Shown here piece after piece: positions 1 to 5,611 of a DNA stretch of 9,876 nucleotides (position 1 is its first letter; each line of letters starts with the position of its first letter). The notes beneath the pieces are model-generated. The model did no database searches. It was not told the DNA's origin and was given only the letters and a program-made list of their open reading frames with translations. The stretch is from an uncultured Bdellovibrio sp. (GTDB taxonomy: Bacteria; Bdellovibrionota; Bdellovibrionia; Bdellovibrionales; Bdellovibrionaceae): the NCBI GenBank assembly GCA_946480995.1, contig CAMLMF010000059.1:1-9876 (forward strand). The letters are read 5' to 3'. Made by a program: the position numbers and the translations under genes.

Positions 1-2
1 AC

Positions 3-245
3 AGCATTATGGACATTCTGCAGTCAGCAAAACCAACGCTGAATGGCGAAATCCAATTGACCGACAGCATGAAGGTTTTATGCCAAACCAAAGGTCTTAA
101 CGCGATGACTTTTAGTGCTGAACGCTACGATGCTGGTGATAAGCTAGGATATCTGCAAGCCAACATTGAACTGGCTTTACAAAATCCAGAATTGGGCGCA
201 GATCTTAAAAATTACATCGTTCAGCTCGCGCAACGTTTGAAATAG
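3..245 (+). CDS. galU: UTP--glucose-1-phosphate uridylyltransferase, C-terminal part (5' end outside window)
   Basis: This is the last 80 codons of a frame that is already open at the left edge. The family makes UDP-glucose from UTP and glucose-1-phosphate in the cytoplasm, feeding envelope polysaccharide and sugar-nucleotide pathways. The visible part carries the GalU/GtaB C-terminal signature GEIQLTDSM (about 14 residues in), then a stretch ending RYDAGDKLGYLQA, where the family has an RYD-G-KLGY segment, and a helical tail with NPELG. The nucleotide-binding N-terminus is not in the window. The stop is TAG at 243-245, and the next gene's Shine-Dalgarno sequence (AGGAG, 244-248) overlaps that stop, so the two are probably in one transcript. 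The ATG at 9 lies inside the domain and is not a real start. Confidence 0.9.
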   Translation, partial: SIMDILQSAKPTLNGEIQLTDSMKVLCQTKGLNAMTFSAERYDAGDKLGYLQANIELALQNPELGADLKNYIVQLAQRLK

Positions 246-253
246 GAGTGTCC

Positions 254-1108
254 GTGAGAAAAATTATTCTGCCTCTTTTAGTTATTTTAGCGGCCCCACT
301 GTTTGCCAGTGCTTACATCATGCCCACTCGTACTATCTTGCAAAAAACTTCTGAAAACGCAGGTTCAGGCATTTACGCTATCGAACAGGAACTGCAGTTT
401 TCAAATGGCGATGACACCGTCACTGTAAAAGAAACTTGGTTAATCGATAGCGATCGCACAATGCGCTTAACGGTGACTGGTGGCAAAGATTTGCAAAACT
501 CTTTCCGTCTGCAATTCATTTACAATGGCAATTTGAAATGGAGCATGGTTAATAACACGCGCAAAAACGAAAAAGTTCCGGATGATTTCTTAGAAAAATA
601 TCTGAACTTTAGAAATCCAGAACTTTTCGCCAATACTTTAGCGCAAAACAAAATTGTTCCAAGCTCAGCTTACGCAAAAAAACCTTTGGCTCGCGCAGGC
701 AACGATATCAAATATGATCCAGAATCATGGGTGCGTTTGTCGCGCACCGGGGGCGTGGTTAATTACGCTTTAGGGGTGCCATCGCCAGTAGACCAAGAAG
801 CGGGCTCGCCAGGCATTTGGATTGAACAAGATCAATTCGTCGTGCGTAAGTTGCGCCTACCAAGCCAAGTTGAGATGTCGGCAAATAACTATAATCAGTT
901 CGCAAAAGGACTTTCTTATCCGCGCTCTCGCACCGTGCGCTGGGGTAATAACACTGTGACTATTCGCTTGATCAGTGCGGCAGCTCGTCCGCAGGCTGCG
1001 GTATCGCTTTTTCAACCGGCTTCTTTGGATAACAACTTAAAATGGGATGGCATTGAATCACTGCCAGCAAAAGAAGTTATTACGGAGTTCTACACGAGGT
1101 TTAGATGA
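254..1108 (+). CDS. Secreted protein of unknown function, cysteine-free, possibly LolA/LolB-like fold
   Basis: I do not recognise a named family. From GTG 254 the product is 284 residues. It starts with a classic signal peptide: Arg-Lys, a hydrophobic run (residues 4-17), then ASA before Tyr21 as a likely signal peptidase I site, so a periplasmic or exported protein is expected. There is no cysteine, so it is not a lipoprotein. The mature part alternates polar and hydrophobic residues with many Trp/Tyr (for example ETWLIDSD, GNLKWSM, PGIWIEQDQFVVRKLRLPS), suggesting a beta-rich fold. A LolA/LolB-like lipid-binding half-barrel is a guess. GTG 254 is preferred over GTG 248 because AGGAG at 244-248 sits 5 nt upstream of it and would overlap the earlier start. 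Its stop overlaps the priA start (ATGA, 1105-1108), implying translational coupling. Confidence 0.8.
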   Translation: MRKIILPLLVILAAPLFASAYIMPTRTILQKTSENAGSGIYAIEQELQFSNGDDTVTVKETWLIDSDRTMRLTVTGGKDLQNSFRLQFIYNGNLKWSMVNNTRKNEKVPDDFLEKYLNFRNPELFANTLAQNKIVPSSAYAKKPLARAGNDIKYDPESWVRLSRTGGVVNYALGVPSPVDQEAGSPGIWIEQDQFVVRKLRLPSQVEMSANNYNQFAKGLSYPRSRTVRWGNNTVTIRLISAAARPQAAVSLFQPASLDNNLKWDGIESLPAKEVITEFYTRFR

Positions 1109-3147
1109 GTTCTCCCTCGCTATGGCGAGTGGCCGTTGATGCTCCTATTGCAGAAGCATTAACCTATTCTTTTGAGGAGCCTCTGCAACGCGGGCAACTT
1201 GTGAACGTGCCTCTGGGGCGTCGCAAAGTAAAGGGCCTGGTTCTTGGGCCCGCAACAGAAACTCCTGAATTTGCCATTAAAAGCATTGATTCTATCGACA
1301 CGGACTATGCTCCGTTGCCAGATTCTTTTGTCAAATGGCTTGAGTGGCTAGCGCAATACTATCTGCATCCGATTGGCCAAGTGGTGCAATCTGCGTTTCC
1401 GCCTTTGCGTAAAGCAGAAAAGCAGCGCCAATCAAAGCGCCCCCCTGTCATTCCACAACTTGAAGCTGATACAAATTTAAATCTGACGGATGAACAGCAA
1501 AAGTCTTTCGAGGATATTTCGAAACACACAGGTTTTTCCACACATCTTATTTTCGGTGTCACAGGATCTGGAAAAACTGAAATTTATCTGCGTTTACTGG
1601 AAGAAGTTTTAAAACAAGGCAAGCGTGGCATTGTCCTTGTCCCAGAGATTTCTTTGACCCCGCAGTTAATTCATCGTTTCGCGCGACGCTTTGGCGACAA
1701 GATCGCAGCATTGCATTCGCAGCTGACCGATCGTGAACGCACGAATCAGTGGTGGGATATTGTTGAAGGTCGCAAATCTATTTTGATTGGCGCACGTTCC
1801 GCCTTGTTTTGTCCGGTCGCTGATTTGGGATTAATCATTGTCGATGAAGAACACGAACCCAGCTTTAAACAAGATGAAAAATTAAAGTACAACGGTCGCG
1901 ATGCGGCTGTGATGATGGGAAAAATGCTGAACTGCCCGGTGGTTCTGGGGTCAGCGACGCCAAGTTTAGAGTCGTGGAAAAACGCCCAAGATGGTAAATA
2001 CCATCTGCACACTCTTCGCCGTCGCGTGGCCAACCGTGCTTTGCCAGATATTGAAGTGATCGATTTGCGTCATCAAAAATCAGACGACGACGAAAAAAAG
2101 AAATCCATCGAAAAGTATTCGCACTTGCCGTTTTGGTTAAGCCCCGATCTTTATGAACGCATGGGTGAAGTTTTAGAACGCGGCGATCAAGCGGCTTTGT
2201 TCTTAAATCGCCGTGGCGTCGCACAAATGGTCGTATGTCCCGCTTGCGGACACACACGCGAATGTCCAAATTGTGATATCTCCCTGACCTTGCATGCACA
2301 TTCACATTTGATTTGTCACTATTGCGATTATCACGAAAATTTTAAAACCAAATGTCCTGACTGTAAAGAAGGCGAACTGGAAGCGATCGGCTTAGGTACA
2401 GAGCTTTTAGAAACAGATTTAACTCGCCTGTTCCCAGGAAAAGTTATTGCGCGCGCGGATCGCGATGAAATTCAAAGTCGCGCAGATTTAGAAGATCTGA
2501 TTTCACGCATGGAAACCGGGGAAATTGACATTTTAGTCGGCACCCAAATGATCGCCAAGGGTTTGGATTTTCCTAAGTTAAAACTTGTGGGCTTAGTACT
2601 TGCCGATGTCGGATTTAACTTACCGGACTTTCGCGCCACCGAACGCAGCTTTCAATTGATCACTCAAATGAGTGGGCGCAGCGGACGCCACGTGAAAGAA
2701 GGGGAAAGCCCTGGAAAAGTGATCATTCAAACTTTCAACGTCGAACACGAAAGCATCACTTTTGCGCGCAATCATGACTTTGAAGGCTTCGCCAAACACG
2801 AACTGGTTTCGCGCTCTCAGTTGAATTATCCTCCGGCTGGCAGATTGGTCAGCTTCCGCATTCAAGGCACTCACTTAGGTAAGGTGGAAGAGACGGCTGG
2901 ACTTTTAGCTAGACGCGCTTTCGCACTGAAAACACAGTTTCCTCAACAGTATGGCAACATCGAGGTCCTGGGTCCTGCCGAAGCCCCGCTCTCTAAATTA
3001 AGAGGACAGTTCCGGTATAATGTGCTTGTGAAGTCGGCTCAGCTTGCCGCTGTAAATCCCTTTTCGCGACAATTACTGGGGGACCAGGATTGGGTTCCAA
3101 GCGGAATTAAGATTTTAATCGATATTGACCCAATGAGTTTGCTTTAA
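1105..3147 (+). CDS. priA: Primosomal protein N' (replication restart helicase PriA), apparently without the winged-helix domain
   Basis: PriA is a 3'-to-5' superfamily 2 DNA helicase that recognises abandoned replication forks and reloads the replicative helicase. The 680-residue product has a 3'-DNA-binding domain (about 1-102, ending YYLHPIGQVVQSAFPPLR), Walker A GVTGSGKTE (151-159), the DEEH box (247-250), GSATPS (282-287), eight zinc-binding Cys (378, 381, 387, 390, 404, 407, 417, 420), motif V GTQMIAKGLDFP (479-490), motif VI ending SGRSGR (523-528) and a C-terminal domain with RYNVLVK (637-643). E. coli PriA is 732 residues. Here only about 25 residues, rich in Lys/Arg/Gln and Pro, lie between the 3'-DNA-binding domain and helicase lobe 1, where E. 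coli has a winged-helix domain of about 70 residues or more. A charged insertion of about 15 residues (SDDDEKKK, 326-333) follows lobe 1. The ATG overlaps the preceding stop by 4 nt. Confidence 0.96.
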   Translation: MSSPSLWRVAVDAPIAEALTYSFEEPLQRGQLVNVPLGRRKVKGLVLGPATETPEFAIKSIDSIDTDYAPLPDSFVKWLEWLAQYYLHPIGQVVQSAFPPLRKAEKQRQSKRPPVIPQLEADTNLNLTDEQQKSFEDISKHTGFSTHLIFGVTGSGKTEIYLRLLEEVLKQGKRGIVLVPEISLTPQLIHRFARRFGDKIAALHSQLTDRERTNQWWDIVEGRKSILIGARSALFCPVADLGLIIVDEEHEPSFKQDEKLKYNGRDAAVMMGKMLNCPVVLGSATPSLESWKNAQDGKYHLHTLRRRVANRALPDIEVIDLRHQKSDDDEKKKSIEKYSHLPFWLSPDLYERMGEVLERGDQAALFLNRRGVAQMVVCPACGHTRECPNCDISLTLHAHSHLICHYCDYHENFKTKCPDCKEGELEAIGLGTELLETDLTRLFPGKVIARADRDEIQSRADLEDLISRMETGEIDILVGTQMIAKGLDFPKLKLVGLVLADVGFNLPDFRATERSFQLITQMSGRSGRHVKEGESPGKVIIQTFNVEHESITFARNHDFEGFAKHELVSRSQLNYPPAGRLVSFRIQGTHLGKVEETAGLLARRAFALKTQFPQQYGNIEVLGPAEAPLSKLRGQFRYNVLVKSAQLAAVNPFSRQLLGDQDWVPSGIKILIDIDPMSLL

Positions 3148-3151
3148 TCCC

Positions 3152-3184
3152 GGCTCCTCCTTAAAATAAAAATCTAAGGAAGCT
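3152..3184 (+). promoter_or_regulatory. Hairpin that could cover the ribosome-binding site of the CFI-box gene
   Basis: In the 45-nt gap after priA, TCCTTA (3158-3163) pairs perfectly with TAAGGA (3175-3180) across an 11-nt A-rich loop. The stem extends with GGCT (3152-3155) against AGCT (3181-3184, one G-T wobble) if CC at 3156-3157 is bulged. The 3' arm contains the only Shine-Dalgarno sequence (AAGGAAG, 3176-3182) for the ATG at 3193. No T-run follows, so it does not look like a terminator. A role in damping translation is inference. Confidence 0.35.
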
Positions 3185-3192
3185 TTAATAAA

Positions 3193-4029
3193 ATGATTCA
3201 ATGCCCGCGCTGCGGAATACAAGTGACTGAGCTTCACCCGATTGAACCTGATTTAATTCAGAAACTTCAAGCCGGCGGAGAAGCCAATTTACCACCACAA
3301 GTGTGTGCTGGTTGTATTTCTGATTTGCGCAGAACCGTTGCAACGAGCAGCGGTGGCGTTCTGATGCAACAAGAGCGCGCCAAAGAACAGCACCGTCTGC
3401 AACTTTGGAAAAGTCGGGTCAGTTTAATCAAAAAAGCACGCATGTGCATGAGTAATAAACTTTACTCTGAAGCGGCGATTTCTTACGAAAAATATTTAAA
3501 AATTTTAGATATCGTTTTTGATGTTAAAAAAGGCGAGCGCTTACGCCCGGAAGCTTTCAAAGACAGCGCGCGCACCACAGAACTTACGATGGTAGCCTCG
3601 GTGTATTGGGACTTAATGCGCATTTATGATACGCATGAAAAGTACGCCGAACGCATGTCGAACGCGGCAAAGCAGTTGGCTGTATTTGTTCAATTTACTC
3701 CCATTTATCCAGATATTATTCGCAAGGCAGAGTCCTTTCAAAAAACGGCACGCAATCCGCAGATCGTGAAACAGTTTTTAAAAATGTCGGATAAAGAGCG
3801 CCCACGCTGTTTTATTGCAACTTCAGCATTTGCCAATTCTCAAGCCCAAGAAGTCATGGCGTTGCGCGAATTTCGTGACTTCACCTTACGTTCTTCACGA
3901 TTTGGCAGAAAATTTATCGCTTTCTACTATAAAGTTTCCCCGCGCATCGCTTGCTTACTCGATAAGCATCCTCGGCTTAAACCTACAGTCAGAGCTGTTC
4001 TCCGCGTTTTGATTAAATGCGTTAGCTAA
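3193..4029 (+). CDS. Zinc-ribbon, helical and CFI-box C-terminal domain protein, function unknown
   Basis: The 278-residue product shows three parts. An N-terminal paired-Cys motif (CPRCG at 4-8, CAGC at 38-41) looks like a small zinc ribbon. Residues about 60-195 are charged and apparently all-helical, with a TPR-like stretch near 88-105 (KLYSEAAISYEKYLKIL). The C-terminus begins CFIATSAF (206-213) and continues LREFRDFTLRSSRFGRKFIAFYYKVSPRIA, which is the CFI-box C-terminal domain found at the end of many otherwise unrelated bacterial proteins; its biochemical role is not known to me. There is no signal peptide or strong membrane segment, so it is probably cytoplasmic. ATG 3193 follows AAGGAAG with about 10 nt spacing. 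No clear promoter or terminator separates it from priA. Confidence 0.82.
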   Translation: MIQCPRCGIQVTELHPIEPDLIQKLQAGGEANLPPQVCAGCISDLRRTVATSSGGVLMQQERAKEQHRLQLWKSRVSLIKKARMCMSNKLYSEAAISYEKYLKILDIVFDVKKGERLRPEAFKDSARTTELTMVASVYWDLMRIYDTHEKYAERMSNAAKQLAVFVQFTPIYPDIIRKAESFQKTARNPQIVKQFLKMSDKERPRCFIATSAFANSQAQEVMALREFRDFTLRSSRFGRKFIAFYYKVSPRIACLLDKHPRLKPTVRAVLRVLIKCVS

Positions 4030-4035
4030 GTTTTC

Positions 4036-4073
4036 CCCTCTTTGAGACTTGCAAAGCTCCGCCCTTTTGAGGG
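4036..4073 (+). promoter_or_regulatory. Possible ribosome-binding-site pairing upstream of the oxidoreductase-like gene
   Basis: In the 55-nt gap, CCCTC (4036-4040) is complementary to GAGGG (4069-4073), which is the core of the Shine-Dalgarno sequence for the ATG at 4085. An alternative small hairpin, CTTTG (4040-4044) with CAAAG (4052-4056), lies between the two arms and shares one base with the first arm. The outer stem is only 5 bp, so this may be chance. Confidence 0.2.
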
Positions 4074-4084
4074 AATGTAAATGT

Positions 4085-5224
4085 ATGGCTCATATCTACG
4101 ACTACGCAATTATTGGAAGCGGCCTTACCGGCCTAAGTATCGCAGCGGCTTTAAGTCGCGAAACCAAAAACATCGCTTTGATTGAAGCAGCCGATGTTGC
4201 TTTTGGTGCGAACAGAAAAGTAAACATGCCGACCGGCCCAACTAACAACGGTCTGCGCTTTGTTCCGGATTCAGTTCTTGCAGAAAAATCTTTACGCTTT
4301 TTAGAAACTCTTCTGGGCACTTCTGTGATCGCTGATATTTCAGAAGAAGCGCCAATCACGTATGAAGCTGGTGGCTTTAAAACTTTCTTGGGTTTCGGCG
4401 ACAATCCTCCGCCTTTCTATGAAGAGCTTGCTTACTTAACTTCCAGCAAACGCATCGATTTGTCTTCGCAGCCTTACGAGTGGACGCAAATGTTATTTGA
4501 GCAGTTCAAAGGCGACTTCATGCCACGTTCGCACGTGACAAAGTTTCACCAAGAAGGTGAAAGAGTTTCGCACGTGACTATCAACGGATCTAAAACTTTG
4601 CATGCGCAGAATTTTATTTTTGCAGGCCACGTGAAAGATTTAGCTCTGCTTTTACCTGAAGAAGCACTTTCCGCTCGAGCTAAAGGCAAACTTGCGAAGA
4701 ACACTTACTGGACCGCTTTGTGTATTGATTTCTGCCATAACAAAGAAGTCACAACATCAACAGCGATGCACGTTCTGAACGGCACAACTCAAGATGAAAT
4801 TGGACCGTGCGCGGGACGCTTTACGCCATCAACAGAAGTTGACGGCGAAAAAATGCAAGTGTCGCAATGGATGACTTTTATTTCTCATGAAGAAACTGAC
4901 GACAGCGAAGTGGTCGGCATGGCTTTGAAAAAAATCAAACGCCAAATCAAACGCGCTTACCCTGAAGCTTTGGATGGTTTGAAACTAGAGCGTATTTTCG
5001 TTTCACCTTTGATTGCTGGGAACGGCGATCTTAAGTTAAGCGCAAACATGACAATTCCAAATCTTGAAAACTTGTGGGTAGCTTCTGCGACCCTGAACGA
5101 ACAAAAAAATCTTGTCGGTTCGTTGTTACAAGCGGAAATGACTGTGGCTTCTTTGGGTTTCAAAGTCGAAGCCGCTGATCACTCTGTTCAAGATGAAGAA
5201 GTCACCCTAGAAGCTTCTCTGTAA
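4085..5224 (+). CDS. Rossmann-fold FAD/NAD(P) oxidoreductase-like protein with an atypical C-terminal motif
   Basis: The 379-residue product opens with a dinucleotide-binding beta-alpha-beta unit: YDYAIIGSGLTGLSIAAAL with GxGxxG at 11-16, and an acidic residue at the end of the second strand (E34 in IALIEA), as in FAD-dependent oxidoreductases and amine oxidases. A second strand-like segment, NFIFAGHVKDLALLL (176-190), fits the usual middle of such folds. The C-terminal stretch that normally reads roughly GLYVAGD followed by glycines is here NLWVASATLNEQKN (329-342), without the Gly-Asp that contacts the FAD pyrophosphate-ribitol. The substrate is unknown. Start ATG 4085 is chosen because GAGGGA (4069-4074) lies 10 nt upstream and the Rossmann unit then begins at residue 6; the in-frame TTG at 4049 would add 12 unconvincing residues. 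It is followed by a terminator-like hairpin, suggesting the end of the left transcription unit. Confidence 0.78.
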   Translation: MAHIYDYAIIGSGLTGLSIAAALSRETKNIALIEAADVAFGANRKVNMPTGPTNNGLRFVPDSVLAEKSLRFLETLLGTSVIADISEEAPITYEAGGFKTFLGFGDNPPPFYEELAYLTSSKRIDLSSQPYEWTQMLFEQFKGDFMPRSHVTKFHQEGERVSHVTINGSKTLHAQNFIFAGHVKDLALLLPEEALSARAKGKLAKNTYWTALCIDFCHNKEVTTSTAMHVLNGTTQDEIGPCAGRFTPSTEVDGEKMQVSQWMTFISHEETDDSEVVGMALKKIKRQIKRAYPEALDGLKLERIFVSPLIAGNGDLKLSANMTIPNLENLWVASATLNEQKNLVGSLLQAEMTVASLGFKVEAADHSVQDEEVTLEASL

Positions 5225-5229
5225 ATAAA

Positions 5230-5252
5230 GGGCCCTGGTATCCCCAGCGCCC
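5230..5252 (+). terminator. Terminator-like hairpin after the oxidoreductase-like gene
   Basis: GGGC (5230-5233) pairs with GCCC (5249-5252) and CTGG (5235-5238) with CCAG (5244-5247), with one C-C mismatch and a 5-nt loop. It starts 5 nt after the stop codon. The downstream tract (ATCTTTG) is only weakly T-rich, so intrinsic termination on the + strand would be partial. On the - strand the hairpin is followed by TTTATTT, but no gene is seen there to terminate. Confidence 0.45.
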
Positions 5253-5266
5253 TGGATCTTTGTAGA

Positions 5267-5291
5267 GGGAGTGAAAAAGACCATCACTCCC
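5267..5291 (+). other. Perfect 8-bp inverted repeat, unknown role
   Basis: GGGAGTGA (5267-5274) and TCACTCCC (5284-5291) form a perfect stem with a 9-nt loop rich in A. No T-run follows on either strand. It sits between the terminator-like hairpin and the rpsB promoter region, and could reinforce transcript 3'-end formation or be a protein-binding site; neither is shown. Confidence 0.4.
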
Positions 5292-5320
5292 CGCAAACGC
5301 CCCAGACCCGGCGAGTCAAC

Positions 5321-5331
5321 TGTTCGGAACA
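5321..5331. promoter_or_regulatory. Palindrome TGTTC-G-GAACA, candidate operator
   Basis: An exact 11-bp palindrome with a single central base lies about 30-50 nt upstream of the AT-rich promoter-like segment of rpsB. The position suits an activator or repressor site. I cannot assign a regulator; the half-sites are not the TTAC-N3-GTAA pattern reported for the Bdellovibrio LexA box. Confidence 0.3.
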
Positions 5332-5340
5332 ATAATCATC

Positions 5341-5390
5341 CATAAAGTACTGAATTTATTTGATAAATTATAAACTCACGAGAAGCTATC
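5341..5390 (+). promoter_or_regulatory. AT-rich promoter-like region of the rpsB operon
   Basis: This is the only strongly AT-rich patch in the 387-nt gap before rpsB. Candidate -10 elements are TATAAA (5369-5374), which lacks a good -35 at normal spacing, and AGCTAT (5384-5389) at 18 nt from a good -35, TTGATA (5360-5365). In the second reading the A/T tract just upstream (5351-5359) could act as part of an UP element. Either start would give a leader of more than 200 nt. The exact promoter is not resolved by eye. Confidence 0.4.
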
Positions 5391-5611
5391 GAGCCTTCCG
5401 AAGCCATAACTCACTGCCTCCGAAAAAGGTACGGCGTACCTGCGGAAAGAGTTCTTGCGCGGTGTGGCCTCGCTGTGATATCCCCAGAGGCCAACAATAA
5501 CACACTCTCAAGCATCAACTGGTCCTTCAAGTACTGAAAAAGAAGGTCTTCCGGCGAAAAAAAGAAGCTGGCTCTGCTGAGAGGAGGATTAACCAGAAAG
5601 GAAGTACTACC
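5391..5611 (+). promoter_or_regulatory. Structured 5' leader of rpsB
   Basis: The transcribed leader contains three inverted repeats: AGGTAC-GGC-GTACCT (5427-5441, with flanking CCG/CGG at 5420-5422 and 5443-5445), TGGCCTC/GAGGCCA (5465-5471 and 5487-5493) and CCTTC/GAAGG (5524-5528 and 5542-5546). Two Shine-Dalgarno-like sequences follow: GAGGAGG at 5581-5587, which has no start codon at normal distance, and AAGGA at 5598-5602, 9 nt before the rpsB ATG. CCTCC at 5417-5421 is complementary to GGAGG at 5583-5587. In E. coli, S2 represses its own rpsB-tsf mRNA through the leader; an analogous loop here is inference, and I do not recognise the fold as a known leader family. Confidence 0.45.

Noticed and set aside
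248..253. GTG 248 as the start of the secreted protein
   Set aside because: It overlaps the AGGAG ribosome-binding site; GTG 254 has the proper 5-nt spacing and gives a cleaner signal peptide.
730..748. 6-bp inverted repeat GGTGCG/CGCACC in the secreted-protein gene
   Set aside because: It is inside coding sequence with no flanking signal, and is short enough to arise by chance.
1865..2305. 146-codon - strand frame opposite priA
   Set aside because: It lies fully within a well-conserved gene and shows no domain or ribosome-binding site.
4049..4084. TTG 4049 as the start of the oxidoreductase-like protein
   Set aside because: No ribosome-binding site is placed for it, and the added residues precede the expected Rossmann N-terminus; ATG 4085 has GAGGGA upstream.
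5271..5345. Possible 24-codon small ORF starting GTG 5271 in the rpsB upstream region
   Set aside because: The purine tract abuts the start with almost no spacing, the codons coincide with a hairpin, and the composition is Pro/Arg-rich without any recognisable pattern.
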